A stretch of DNA of 64,000 nt from an uncultured Acidobacteriota bacterium (GTDB lineage Bacteria; Acidobacteriota; Blastocatellia; Pyrinomonadales; Pyrinomonadaceae): the NCBI GenBank assembly GCA_902826795.1, contig CADEGD010000006.1, positions 1-64,000 of the forward strand, in the 5' to 3' direction. This document shows positions 42,820-51,754 of this stretch, piece after piece; the first letter of the stretch is position 1; each line of letters starts with the position of its first letter. Under the pieces are notes generated by a model. It saw only the letters and a list, made by a program, of their open reading frames with translations, was not told the origin of the DNA and searched no databases. Made by a program: the position numbers and the translations under genes.

Positions 42820-44738
42820 CGCTTGTCGAGAAACTGCTGCATCCAGATCTCAAGGTTCAACAACTGGAAGACCTGAAGATTGAGGTCTTCCCGGCCCGAA
42901 AGGTTCGAATCGACGATTCGCCGAACCTCTGCCGGATCGAACAAGCCTCGCCTTCTGATCGTCTCCACGCTCAGAAGATCGTCGACCATCGGCCGCAACG
43001 CACCTCGCAGCCACGACCGGATCGGCGCGGAGAATCCTGCCTTTCGCCGCCAGATCAGGTCTTTGGGCAGAACGCTTTCCATCGCTTTTTTGAAGATGTA
43101 TTTTCGCTTCAATCCTTTGATCTTAAGATGTGCCGGGATGCGGGCGGAAAGCTCGACGAGTTCGCGATTGAGAAACGGTGCGCGAACTTCGAGATTTGCG
43201 GCCATCGATGTGCGGTCGGTCGTGTCGAGATTTAGCGCCGGCATGAAAGTTTTGAAATCGACGTAGAGGAGACGGTTCAGCGGAGATGCGTCGCGGCAAT
43301 CGTCGAAATATCGTCGATGATATTCGTACGCGTCAAATTCGCCGGTCGCGTTCCGCATCTTCGGTGATAAGAGCGCAGACTTCATTGCCGGGGTGAAATA
43401 TGTTCCGAAGCCGAGATAGCGATCTTCGAAATCCATCGCGGCACTTCGGGCAAACTTCTTCGCATTTCTAAGCGGCGCCGTCAGCTTGCCGCGGGCTCCG
43501 CCGTAGAGCGACGATTCGACGGTTCGCATCAGAGGACGGCGAACGGCGGAAGGAACGATATCCGTCACACCGGCGATCTGCATCGCCATCTGCCGTGGAT
43601 ATCCGGCAAAGATCTCGTCGCCGCCCATTCCCGAAAGCATCACTTTCTGAGTCTCACGAGATTGCTGCGAGATGAGATACGACGGTATCGCCATGTCGAT
43701 GACGGGCGCGTCGCTGTGCCACACGAGCTTCGGCAAAAGATCGGCCACGTCGGGTTTCAGCAGCGTCTCATGATAGTCGACGGGAAACAGTTTCGCCGCT
43801 TTGCGAGCCCATTCGACGTCGCTCGGAATGATGTCGAACTCGAGGTCTTCGGCGGAGATCGCGGTGGTGTAAGTCGATATTTTCGATCGCGAATGACGCG
43901 ACATGAAAGCGACGATCGAGGTCGAATCTATACCGCCGGAAAGGAACGCTCCGAGCGGAACGTCGGCGATCATTTCGAGTTTCGTTACGCGTTCGAGCGT
44001 CGACGCGACGCGGCGCGACCATTCCTTTTCCGAACCGACCTTCTCCTCGGCCGAAAAGTCCAGATCCCAATATTTCCTGATCTTGAGCGAGCCGTTCTTC
44101 CACACAAAAAAGTGGCCGGGAAGCAGTTGATAGATGCCGCGAAACATCGTGTGCGGCGGAACCGGCCAGAGGAATGAAAGGAACTGATCGAAGCCTTGCG
44201 GGTCGAGCTCGGCATCGACCATGCCCGACGCGAGTATCGCCTTTATCTCGGACGCGAATACGATCGAATCACCGGCGAAAGCGTAGTGAAACGGCTTTAG
44301 GCCGACCCGATCGCGTGCGGCGAAGAGAGTTTTCTCAACGTCATCCCAGATCGCGAACGCGAACATTCCGTTGAGCTTATCTAGACACTTTTCACCCCAT
44401 CGGCGGAAGGCTTTCAAGAGAACTTCGGTGTCGGTCGCGGTCGCAAACTTCTCGCCCTTCGCCTCAAGCTCTTCGCGAATGTCGAGGTAATTATAGATCT
44501 CGCCGTTGTAGGTGAGCGCGTAGCGTTTATCTTCGCTGATGAACGGTTGATGGCCGGCGGGTGAGGTGTCGATGATCGAAAGCCGGCGATGGCCGAGGCA
44601 GGCTTTCTGGCGATGTTCGCCGAACGCCGCCGACGTGAAAACGCCCTCGTCATCGCGTCCGCGATGTTCGATGGACCTCAGCATTTCGCTGATCCGGTTT
44701 TCAGGATCGGGCGCGATCAGCCCGGCGATTCCGCACAT
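42816..44738 (-). CDS. asnB: Glutamine-hydrolysing asparagine synthetase
   Basis: The 640-residue protein starts MCGIAG, so Cys2 becomes the N-terminal nucleophile of the glutaminase domain, which extends to about 210 (HRGRDDEG, YNGEIYNYLDIREEL). The synthetase domain has the pyrophosphate loop LSGGIDSTS and GMGGDEIFAGYPRQM. In polysaccharide operons such proteins are often amidotransferases for sugar acids rather than for aspartate. It is 36 bp after the DUF354 gene and overlaps the next. Confidence 0.92.
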   Translation of the reverse strand: MCGIAGLIAPDPENRISEMLRSIEHRGRDDEGVFTSAAFGEHRQKACLGHRRLSIIDTSPAGHQPFISEDKRYALTYNGEIYNYLDIREELEAKGEKFATATDTEVLLKAFRRWGEKCLDKLNGMFAFAIWDDVEKTLFAARDRVGLKPFHYAFAGDSIVFASEIKAILASGMVDAELDPQGFDQFLSFLWPVPPHTMFRGIYQLLPGHFFVWKNGSLKIRKYWDLDFSAEEKVGSEKEWSRRVASTLERVTKLEMIADVPLGAFLSGGIDSTSIVAFMSRHSRSKISTYTTAISAEDLEFDIIPSDVEWARKAAKLFPVDYHETLLKPDVADLLPKLVWHSDAPVIDMAIPSYLISQQSRETQKVMLSGMGGDEIFAGYPRQMAMQIAGVTDIVPSAVRRPLMRTVESSLYGGARGKLTAPLRNAKKFARSAAMDFEDRYLGFGTYFTPAMKSALLSPKMRNATGEFDAYEYHRRYFDDCRDASPLNRLLYVDFKTFMPALNLDTTDRTSMAANLEVRAPFLNRELVELSARIPAHLKIKGLKRKYIFKKAMESVLPKDLIWRRKAGFSAPIRSWLRGALRPMVDDLLSVETIRRRGLFDPAEVRRIVDSNLSGREDLNLQVFQLLNLEIWMQQFLDKR

Positions 44739-44774
44739 CTTGCCAACAAGTTTATCGCTATCGGCGCGATTGGG

Positions 44775-45818
44775 CTATCGGTGAGGAATTTCGGAGTCGG
44801 TATTGAGTATGAGGTCGGCGATTATCGTGCGGATGTCGGTTCGTTTTCGACGAGAGATCTGGTCCTTTTTCGCAGGTACAAAAGCGTCGACTTCTGCCTC
44901 GCTCTCGAAACGTTTGAGGCGGCCTTCGCTCATCAGATATTCGTCGATTGCGGCTTGTTTTCCGGCGAACACGGTGTAGGCGGGAACGCCGAGTGCGGCG
45001 GCTTCGCGGTTCATTGTTCCGCCGCCGGAGATGACAAGATCGGCGGACTCGATGAGATTACTGCCATCGAGAACACTTTCGGGAATTATGACGCTCGGCT
45101 GAGGATGATCGAGCTTCATTTGCTCGCCTTGGTAATCTTTTCGCGGCAGCAGAACGATCTTCGTTCGTTCGAACGACGCGAGGCGATCGATCAAGCGGCC
45201 GAGAAGTTCATTCTCGTATTTACGGTGATAGAGAGCTTCTGGCGCGTGAGGGCGAACGACTACCAGGATATCATCGGGCGCGATGCCGAGAGTCGCGAGT
45301 TCCGACGCGAATGACGGATCGGGTTCGAAGTCGGCGAGATACACGTCTTCCTTGATGCCGTCGAACTTGCGCGTCTTGTCGGCAGCTCCGAATTTTGCGA
45401 GAGCTTCGTCGGGGAACGACGCGGGAACGATCACGCGTTGAGCGGCTCGGAACGAAAGATGATTGCCGGGATGATGCTCGTAATCCATCAGGTTCACGCT
45501 GCGGATATCAAGCAGTCGGGCGGCGACGAGCGGTTCCTGAGAGTTGTGCGAAATGACGAGATCGATCTTTTGCCTGCGCGCCCATTTAGAAAGATCGATA
45601 ACTCGTTTAGCAAACTTTGCCGCTTTGGCGACGACGTTCTTTCCGCCGTGCGTGCCGAAAACCGTCGCGTCGATGCCGGCTTTCTCGGCCAGTTCAACCG
45701 TCTGTGCGTAGTCGCGAGCCGTCCAAACTATCTCGTGCCCGCGGGCAACAAACTCTTTCGCGAGCGCCTTAAAGAACGGCACGTGCGGCGAGTTGCCAAG
45801 GTCGATCCAGATCTTCAT
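44775..45818 (-). CDS. DUF354 family protein, glycosyltransferase-like
   Basis: The 347-residue protein starts MKIWIDLGNSPHVPFF, and has GHEIVWTARDYAQTVELAEKAG and later ADLVISGGGTMNREAAALGVPAY, the pattern of DUF354 proteins with a GT-B fold like UDP-GlcNAc 2-epimerase. No activity is established for the family; a role with nucleotide sugars is inferred. The ATG at 45818 overlaps the upstream stop (ATGA). The longer frame is a shadow of the neighbour. Confidence 0.82.
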   Translation of the reverse strand: MKIWIDLGNSPHVPFFKALAKEFVARGHEIVWTARDYAQTVELAEKAGIDATVFGTHGGKNVVAKAAKFAKRVIDLSKWARRQKIDLVISHNSQEPLVAARLLDIRSVNLMDYEHHPGNHLSFRAAQRVIVPASFPDEALAKFGAADKTRKFDGIKEDVYLADFEPDPSFASELATLGIAPDDILVVVRPHAPEALYHRKYENELLGRLIDRLASFERTKIVLLPRKDYQGEQMKLDHPQPSVIIPESVLDGSNLIESADLVISGGGTMNREAAALGVPAYTVFAGKQAAIDEYLMSEGRLKRFESEAEVDAFVPAKKDQISRRKRTDIRTIIADLILNTDSEIPHR

Positions 45819-46990
45819 CTCGCCCGGGCCTCCATCAACGATGCGAGTGCGTAAGCCATCCACGCTTGTCCCCAACGGATGAACGGCGTGCGGACTTTCA
45901 TCAACCGCCGCTTCTGATAATAGAAATATCCCTCGCCGGACCACATCTCGCGGACCGTCCAATCGGCGACTTTTGCGGCCAGCGGAAGCGCTCGTTCATC
46001 GACGGATGCGAGCCGAGATAACGCGACGATCGCCGCGGCCGCCGAGTGGATGTCGACGGGATATGTCTGACGGTCGAAATACTTCGGCGTGCCGTCTTCA
46101 AGGAAAAAGTTGTCGAGCCAATAGTCGAATCCGCGAGCGATCGCCGAATCGATCTCGTGCTTGAGGCCGACGTTGGTCGACGCGATGCGGTGGAGTGAAT
46201 CGAGAATGAAAGCCGTATGAAAATTGTCTACCCAGCCGTGCAGTTTGCCCGGTCCGTAAAGCCACGAGCCGTCGGGTCGCTGGCCGTTGAGCACGAATCG
46301 CACTGCTTTGTCGGCGAGATTGGTGTATTCAAATTGGCCGGTCATCTTACCGACATTTGCCAAGACTTCGGCAGAAAGAAGGCTCGCGTTGTAGATCTTG
46401 GAATTGTCAATCGGCGTGTAGCTGAAACAAACTTCGTCCTCGGTTTCGTGCGGGCGGTTAAGCTCCGTCATGATAAAACGAGCGATGCTCACGAGCGATT
46501 TTTCATTTACCCCACCGCCTTTGAGTTCCCACGTCTCATAGATCGCCCGTGCGGCGAAGGCGGTCGGCACGATCGTCGGCGTGGCCTTTGGCGCGAAGAA
46601 GGCCCGCGACTGCCAATCGAAGTTATAACCGTAGGCAAGCGTTCCCTTTGATGCATTCTCGATCGCGTTGACCGAGACCGAATCCAGCATCGCATCGAGA
46701 CTGAGTTCATTTGCGGGCGACGGATCGGTGCGATAATGGGCGAGTTCGGCTAGGCGGAACAAGGCAATGCCTTTGGGATTGACGCCCTTAGGAATCAAAA
46801 GCATCGGGCGGAGATTCCAAGGCGTGCGCTTTATCATCTGGAGCCACGCGACGCGGGCGGGAGCGAGATGTCGCAGAGGCGTCGCCTGAAAAATGCGGCT
46901 TTCGAGACCGTCGAACGGATCCCACCCGGCGAAGTTACTCGCCCGAGCGTTCGCCATCAAGGCGGTATAGATGTCGTTTAGATCGCTCAC
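45815..46990 (-). CDS. Alpha/alpha-toroid protein of unknown activity
   Basis: The 391-residue soluble protein is built from helical repeats with motifs such as RFVLNGQRPDGSWLYG, HGWVDNFHTAFILDSLHRI and YPVDIHSAAAAIVALSR. The repeat QRPDGSW is typical of alpha/alpha-toroid folds (terpene cyclases, glycoside hydrolases, prenyltransferases). No DxDD-type cyclase motif is seen. Its place in the polysaccharide operon suggests work on sugars or polymers, for instance a lyase or hydrolase. Both ends overlap neighbouring genes by 4 bp. Confidence 0.72.
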   Translation of the reverse strand: MSDLNDIYTALMANARASNFAGWDPFDGLESRIFQATPLRHLAPARVAWLQMIKRTPWNLRPMLLIPKGVNPKGIALFRLAELAHYRTDPSPANELSLDAMLDSVSVNAIENASKGTLAYGYNFDWQSRAFFAPKATPTIVPTAFAARAIYETWELKGGGVNEKSLVSIARFIMTELNRPHETEDEVCFSYTPIDNSKIYNASLLSAEVLANVGKMTGQFEYTNLADKAVRFVLNGQRPDGSWLYGPGKLHGWVDNFHTAFILDSLHRIASTNVGLKHEIDSAIARGFDYWLDNFFLEDGTPKYFDRQTYPVDIHSAAAAIVALSRLASVDERALPLAAKVADWTVREMWSGEGYFYYQKRRLMKVRTPFIRWGQAWMAYALASLMEARAR

Positions 46991-47208
46991 TCGGCGTTGG
47001 GGTCTTTCGTGATCTCGTCGAAAAACGATTCGAGTGTTTGTGCAAGCCGACGCGTTTCCGCAACGATCGTAGCGGCCATTTCCCGCCCTCCTTCCGAGAG
47101 CGAAGCGTCATCGGCGAGCAGATCGGCGAAACCCGCGATCGCCGTGATGGGCGTCCTCAGGTCATGAGCCCGCTTTCGCACGAGTTTGTGAAGTTCTTGC
47201 TGGTCCAT
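46987..47208 (-). CDS. Stand-alone HisKA dimerisation/phosphoacceptor domain
   Basis: The 73-residue product is a complete HisKA four-helix-bundle half: RKRAHDLRTPITAIAGFADLL contains the H-box histidine, and a second helix with MAATIVAETRRLAQTLESF follows. No ATPase domain is present or follows. The stop overlaps the next start (ATGA), so it is the first gene of the polysaccharide operon. It might accept phosphate from another kinase, or act as a dimerisation protein. It is a short but well-formed gene. Confidence 0.75.
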   Translation of the reverse strand: MDQQELHKLVRKRAHDLRTPITAIAGFADLLADDASLSEGGREMAATIVAETRRLAQTLESFFDEITKDPNAE

Positions 47209-47331
47209 AAGATCGCATCCCCGTCGCCAAAGTATCGCCCGTTCAACGCATCAGCCGCAAGAGAAGGCTGAATTTTGCCCTTTTGCCGCAAATTCTACAT
47301 AATATTGTTTCGCTGTTAGAATCTAGTTTGC

Positions 47332-47865
47332 GTGAAATTCCTTAACGACATAAGGCTATTGTTGCTGGGGCTTTGGCTCGGCGGAAGCGTGTTTTTCATG
47401 GCGGTAGCACAGGTTGCTTTCGCGATCTTGCCCGAACGCGAACTGGCCGGGGCGATCGTCGGAAGATCGCTGACCGTTCTGAACTTCGCCGGAATGGCGA
47501 TCGCGGTTTTGATCTTGCTGATGTCTTTCGTCACCGCCCGCGGAACGAGCGTCGCCTTGGCGTGGATAGACCGGCTGCTGATCTTGATCGTCGCGATCGC
47601 GTGTGCGGTCGGGCAGTTCGTGATCGGCTTTATGATCGCGTCGGTAAGATTGCAGATGGGCGGCAGGAAGATCGATGAATTTTCCGCTGATGACCCGCTG
47701 CGTATACAGTTCAACCAAGCGCATGAGTATTCGGTTTGGGTTCTTGCGGCGGCGATGATTGCCGGTTTGATCGCTTTTTTCGTGATTGCGAACCGCCGAA
47801 CTGTAGCCGCAAAATCGGCGACAACGAACGATCCCTATAATTTCGAAAAAGAGTTTAAGATATAG
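47332..47865 (+). CDS. DUF4149 membrane protein
   Basis: The 177-residue protein has four membrane segments and the pattern LLGLWLGGSVFFMAVAQVAFAILP with a later MGGRKIDE and NQAHEYSV, typical of the DUF4149 (TMEM205-like) family. Function is unknown. It is followed 7 bp later by the GrdB-like gene. Confidence 0.8.
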   Translation: MKFLNDIRLLLLGLWLGGSVFFMAVAQVAFAILPERELAGAIVGRSLTVLNFAGMAIAVLILLMSFVTARGTSVALAWIDRLLILIVAIACAVGQFVIGFMIASVRLQMGGRKIDEFSADDPLRIQFNQAHEYSVWVLAAAMIAGLIAFFVIANRRTVAAKSATTNDPYNFEKEFKI

Positions 47866-47872
47866 CACCGCT

Positions 47873-48664
47873 ATGGAACTGATCGAAAAACAGTCCGAAT
47901 TTGCCGGAAGATTTGCCCGTTGGAACGGCGACGAGAAGCTCGCCGGATATCCTTTTGTCGAGAACATTCACGCTCCGTTCACGCCGGTAAGACGTGCGTT
48001 GCCGATGATGAATCTCGCTCTCATTTCATCGGCTGGGGCATACATCGACGGCACCGAGCCGTTCGATCTCGATGCGAGAAATGGCGACTCCGAGTTTCGC
48101 GAGATCCCAGTAGAAGTTGAGGCGGGCGATCTGCGTTACGCCGCAAAGGGATACGATCCAACGGCGGTTCGGCAGGATCGGAACTCGCAGATCCCAATCG
48201 AGCGGCTGCTTGAATATCAGGCGAATGCGGTGCTCGGGCGGCTTAACGAATGCTGGTGGAGCCTGAGCCCGTACATTCCGAACGCGGCGATGGTCGCGGG
48301 CGAGATCGCTCCGAAACTCGCTGACCGCTTGAAGCGATATGAGGTTCAGGCGGCGTTGCTGATCCCGGCTTCGCGACTTTGCCATCAAACACTCGGCATC
48401 GTTGCCCGCGGGCTCGAATCATACGGCATTCCGTCGATCGTTATTTCGGTCGACCGTGCCGTTACCGACCGCGTACGCCCGCCGCGAACGGCATATTACG
48501 ATGGCGAATTCGGCTCCGTCGCTGGTCAGCCCAACTGGCACCAACATCAGCTCCGCATTCTTGACGAAACCCTTCGCTGGATCGAGACCTTCGATCAGCC
48601 GGGTTCTCGGCGGCTTGTTGTCGAGTTGGAGACGCAGGTCGAAGCCGCTAGGGGAGAACGCTAG
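47873..48664 (+). CDS. GrdB/PrdB-like reductase-family protein without selenocysteine
   Basis: The 263-residue protein has the signature of the glycine/betaine/proline reductase B family: LISSAGAYIDGTEPFD, EFREIPVEV, and a YDPTAVRQDRNSQIPIERL stretch. The only cysteines near the expected active site are at about 127 and C170 (RLCHQT). There is no in-frame TGA. In the clostridial enzymes selenocysteine attacks the substrate, so this member has either a cysteine version or another reaction. The rest of the reductase (GrdA/GrdC-like genes) is absent here. Confidence 0.65.
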   Translation: MELIEKQSEFAGRFARWNGDEKLAGYPFVENIHAPFTPVRRALPMMNLALISSAGAYIDGTEPFDLDARNGDSEFREIPVEVEAGDLRYAAKGYDPTAVRQDRNSQIPIERLLEYQANAVLGRLNECWWSLSPYIPNAAMVAGEIAPKLADRLKRYEVQAALLIPASRLCHQTLGIVARGLESYGIPSIVISVDRAVTDRVRPPRTAYYDGEFGSVAGQPNWHQHQLRILDETLRWIETFDQPGSRRLVVELETQVEAARGER

Positions 48665-48670
48665 GAGTTC

Positions 48671-48740
48671 AGAGTGCGCGATTTTATCGCGTACTTGCTC
48701 CCTTTTCGGCAAGCAGAATACGAGCTAAAGCTCGCACTCT
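48671..48740. terminator. Nested inverted repeat between convergent genes
   Basis: AGAGTGCG (48671-48678) pairs with CGCACTCT (48733-48740). Inside, GCGCGA...TCGCGT and CGAGCTAAAGCTCG form two smaller hairpins. It may end both convergent transcripts, though U runs are missing. GAGTGCGAGCTTTAGCTCG-like strings are also plausible dispersed repeats. Confidence 0.45.
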
Positions 48741-49320
48741 AAACGCCCATCTGCCAGGTCTTGATCGCCTCGATCGGATACAGAAGCATCAGAATATTGA
48801 TCAGCAGGCTGTCGCGTATCCATAAGATAAGAACGAGTTCGGTAAGGACAAAGAACGCGAGCGACTTCCACCAGCCTAACTTTACGGCGACCCAGAAGCC
48901 CACAGTACACGCAATCACATCGCCGATCGAATTCGCTATCGAATCGCCAAAGTAATCGAGCGAAGCCGTATTCTCGCGATATTTTTCGATGATGAAATTG
49001 CTGTTTTCGAGGATCTCCCACGCGGCTTCAAGAACCGTTGCGATGAGGAACCGCCATTCGTTGGCGAGCTTTGGCAACACGAGCGACGTGAGCCAGAAGA
49101 ATGCGACTCCGTGAAGAACGTGCGTAAAAGTGTACGGATCGAAAATGTGCTGAGACGTGTGGCTGCTGTTCCAGGCTTGGTTGATGTAGATCGCCCAATC
49201 GCCCAGCTTGCACCACCAAACGCGCCCCTGCCACCACAGCACCGCTGACATCAGCACGGTTACGAAAACGCTTAACCCGAGAGGCAGCGGGTGAAGATTT
49301 TTACTTTCGATGGGTGCCAT
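48739..49320 (-). CDS. DUF2585 family membrane protein
   Basis: The 193-residue protein has six hydrophobic segments and the motif set of DUF2585 (UPF0314): WNSSHTSQHIFDPYTFTHVLHG, EAAWEILENSNFIIEKYRENTASLDYFGDSIANSIGD. The conserved H, E and D residues inside membrane-near segments suggest an enzyme active on lipids, but none is proven. It is the gene downstream of sufU and starts 49 bp after it, so it may read through from the suf region. Confidence 0.85.
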   Translation of the reverse strand: MAPIESKNLHPLPLGLSVFVTVLMSAVLWWQGRVWWCKLGDWAIYINQAWNSSHTSQHIFDPYTFTHVLHGVAFFWLTSLVLPKLANEWRFLIATVLEAAWEILENSNFIIEKYRENTASLDYFGDSIANSIGDVIACTVGFWVAVKLGWWKSLAFFVLTELVLILWIRDSLLINILMLLYPIEAIKTWQMGV

Positions 49321-49368
49321 ATCACGTCGGCAAAGTTTCGCGCTCTTTCGCGCATTTCGCGGGCAAAC

Positions 49369-49818
49369 TTACTCGGTCGAGATCTCGCCCGCATCATGGA
49401 GAGCGGCGTTCAGCGTGTGCCAGCTAAGCGATGCGCACTTTACGCGGGCGGGAAATTCGAGTACGCCGGCGAATATCTTGAGACGACCGAGATGGTTGTC
49501 ATCCGTTTCAACGTCGAGCCCGCCGGTGACCATCTTGTGAAACTCGTCGAACAGCACGTCCGCTTCTTCACGCGATTTACCGCGAACGGCCTGCGTCATC
49601 ATCGACGCCGACGCCTTCGAGATCGCACAGCCCGAGCCCTTGAACGCGACATCCGCCACCGTATCGCCGTCCATCTTTACATAGACCCGCAGCGCGTCGC
49701 CACACAGCGGATTGTTTCCATCCGCCTCTTTGTCCGCACCCTCGATCTCGCGAAAATTCCGCGGATTCTTGTTGTGCTCGAGAATCGTTTCCTGATAAAG
49801 CTCGTTAAGTTCTGACAT
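49369..49818 (-). CDS. sufU: Iron-sulfur cluster assembly protein SufU
   Basis: The 149-residue protein has the IscU/SufU layout with C39 (NPLCGD, D41), C64 (GSGCAIS) and C128 (VKCASLSW). The insert between the second and third cysteines (about 85-105) marks the SufU subtype, which takes sulfur from SufS. Its start directly follows the stop of hicA with no gap. Confidence 0.93.
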   Translation of the reverse strand: MSELNELYQETILEHNKNPRNFREIEGADKEADGNNPLCGDALRVYVKMDGDTVADVAFKGSGCAISKASASMMTQAVRGKSREEADVLFDEFHKMVTGGLDVETDDNHLGRLKIFAGVLEFPARVKCASLSWHTLNAALHDAGEISTE

Positions 49819-50037
49819 CTACAACAGTTCAATAAATTCATCTACGTCGATCGCGACCTGATTCAGGATCGATCTCAGCGTTCCTAGCTTCACTGCTTTG
49901 TGGTAGGGAACTACAGTACGCAGCTCGTCTTTCACCATCACATAGTGGCTACCAGAAACACGACTCACGCGGAAACCAAGTCGTTCGAGTGCCGCGATCA
50001 CCTTCTTGGCCGGAACGTCACGCGGCAATCTTGTCAT
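49819..50037 (-). CDS. hicA: HicA-type mRNA interferase toxin
   Basis: The 72-residue protein has the double-stranded-RNA-binding-like HicA fold: AKKVIAALERLGF, then SGSHYVMV with the catalytic histidine H31, and a closing GTLRSILNQV helix. It overlaps the antitoxin gene by 20 bp. It would cleave mRNA when HicB is lost. It sits inside the suf gene row, directly ahead of sufU. Confidence 0.9.
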   Translation of the reverse strand: MTRLPRDVPAKKVIAALERLGFRVSRVSGSHYVMVKDELRTVVPYHKAVKLGTLRSILNQVAIDVDEFIELL

Positions 50038-50284
50038 TGTCGATCGTGACCCTAACGGGCATGGTTATTTTGTCATGCGGGATTGGCTGGCCATCGGCAA
50101 TAAGGCTTTCAATGTAGGCTTGAATCGCATCGTGCGCCATTTCATACGCCTCGTCCAAAGTATCTCCCTGAGTTACAACGCCGGGCAGTGCCGGACACGT
50201 AACGAGATAGCCGTCCGGATCGTTCGGCTCAACTAAGATCGTGAAACTATAGTCGCCGATGCTTATAGGGTTTGTACTAGCCAT
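50018..50284 (-). CDS. hicB: HicB-type antitoxin
   Basis: The 88-residue protein has the partial RNase H-like HicB fold: YSFTILVEPNDPDGYLVTCPALPGVVTQGDTLDEA. A C-terminal DNA-binding domain is missing, so it may not regulate itself. It lies upstream of hicA with a 20-bp overlap, the less common hicBA order. Confidence 0.9.
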   Translation of the reverse strand: MASTNPISIGDYSFTILVEPNDPDGYLVTCPALPGVVTQGDTLDEAYEMAHDAIQAYIESLIADGQPIPHDKITMPVRVTIDNDKIAA

Positions 50285-50312
50285 AATCAGTATTCTAACC
50301 TAACTCGCCGAT

Positions 50313-50498
50313 TTATCGCGGCGCCCAATATTTCACTATTACCCATAAGAATACTCCACCGACAACCGAGATAACGGCAATCGCCTTAATCCAAAAACGT
50401 CGATTCTCTTTTTCAACGTCAGCAGCGAAGATTGCCTCATAGATCCACAAGAATGACGCTACGATCAGAAAAAGAAGAAGTGCGACGTTCTCGATCAT
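50313..50498 (-). CDS. Small two-segment membrane protein
   Basis: The 61-residue product has two hydrophobic segments (about 4-22 and 38-56) joined by a charged loop (ADVEKENRRFW). The ATG at 50498 is 10 bp after the sufS stop; a TTG at 50516 would overlap it. No family was recognised. It is probably co-transcribed with sufS. Confidence 0.55.
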   Translation of the reverse strand: MIENVALLLFLIVASFLWIYEAIFAADVEKENRRFWIKAIAVISVVGGVFLWVIVKYWAPR

Positions 50499-50508
50499 GC
50501 TTACGATC

Positions 50509-51750
50509 TCAAGCAAAAACCTCGATCACCTTCTGCACAGCATCAGCGAGTTTATCGACTTCCTCGCGCGTGTTATAGAACGCGAAGGATGCGCGGGCTG
50601 TTGCGGGGACGTCGAAGAACTGCATCACCGGCTGCGCACAATGATGTCCGGCACGGACGGCGATCCCCTGTTGATCGAGAATGGTGCCGATGTCGTGCGG
50701 GTGAACGCCGTCGATCTCGAACGAAAGCACGCTTGCTTTCTCCGCGGCCGTGCCGATGATCCGCACGCCGGGAATATCCGCGAGGCGGGCGGTCGCGTAT
50801 TCGAGCAGATCGTGTTCATACTTTGCCGCCGCTTCGAAATCGATCGAGTTGAGATAATCGATCGCCGCTCCGAGCCCGATGCCGGCGGCGATCGCCGGCG
50901 TTCCGGCTTCGAACTTCGCCGGAAGCGGAGCATAGGTCGTTTTCTCAAAACTCACCGTTCGGATCTGGCTACCGCCCGTTTGGTACGGCGGCATTTTGTC
51001 GAGCCATTCGCGCTTGCCGTAAACGACCCCGCTGCCTGTCGGAGCGAACATCTTGTGGCCGGAGAAGACGAAGAAATCTGCGTCGAGATCCTGCACATCG
51101 ACCGGAAAATGCGGAACACTTTGCGCCGCGTCGACACAAACCGGCACGCCAAACTTGTGCGCCGTCGCGATCATTTCCTTGACCGGATTCACCGTTCCGA
51201 GCGCGTTCGAAACGTGTCCGACGGCGACGATCTTCGTCCGCTCGTTCAGCAGTTTGTCGTATTCCTCGATGATCAGCTCGCCTCGTTCGTTCATCGGGAT
51301 CACGACAAGTTTCGCCTTCCGCTCTTCGGCGACGACCTGCCACGGAATGATGTTCGAGTGGTGCTCCATCTGTGATACGAGTATCTCGTCGCCCTCGTTG
51401 ATGAAGCCGTGGCCGTAAGAATGCGCGACGAGGTTGATCCCCTCCGTACATCCGCGAACGAAGATGCAGCAGTCCACATCCGGCGCGTTGATGAAGCGTT
51501 TCACCTTTTCGCGCGCTGCTTCGTAAGCCGTCGTCGCGTGTTGCGACAAATAATGCACGCCGCGGTGAATGTTCGAATGCTCCTCGGCCAGATACTTCGA
51601 CGTCCGGTCGATCACCGCCTGCGGAACCTGCGACGATGCCGCGTTATCCAAATAAACCAACGGCTTCCCGTTCACCTCGGTGTGGAGGATCGGAAAATCC
51701 GCTCTGATCTTTTCTACGTCCCAACTCGTCATTTCTTTAGTTGCAGTCAT
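50509..51750 (-). CDS. sufS: Cysteine desulfurase SufS
   Basis: The 413-residue protein (from the ATG at 51750) is a group II cysteine desulfurase: YLDNAASSQVPQAV, the cofactor lysine K233 in FVFSGHKMF, and the active cysteine C371 in RAGHHCAQPVM. It takes sulfur from cysteine and passes it to SufU. An ATG at 51732 (MTSWDVEKI) is a possible start too. The region just upstream is the left arm of the GxxExxY cassette. Confidence 0.94.
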   Translation of the reverse strand: MTATKEMTSWDVEKIRADFPILHTEVNGKPLVYLDNAASSQVPQAVIDRTSKYLAEEHSNIHRGVHYLSQHATTAYEAAREKVKRFINAPDVDCCIFVRGCTEGINLVAHSYGHGFINEGDEILVSQMEHHSNIIPWQVVAEERKAKLVVIPMNERGELIIEEYDKLLNERTKIVAVGHVSNALGTVNPVKEMIATAHKFGVPVCVDAAQSVPHFPVDVQDLDADFFVFSGHKMFAPTGSGVVYGKREWLDKMPPYQTGGSQIRTVSFEKTTYAPLPAKFEAGTPAIAAGIGLGAAIDYLNSIDFEAAAKYEHDLLEYATARLADIPGVRIIGTAAEKASVLSFEIDGVHPHDIGTILDQQGIAVRAGHHCAQPVMQFFDVPATARASFAFYNTREEVDKLADAVQKVIEVFA

Positions 51751-51754
51751 TTTG

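Noticed and set aside
47873-48664. Selenoprotein with in-frame TGA
   Set aside because: The GrdB-like frame has no internal TGA, and no SECIS-like hairpin was seen after a candidate codon.
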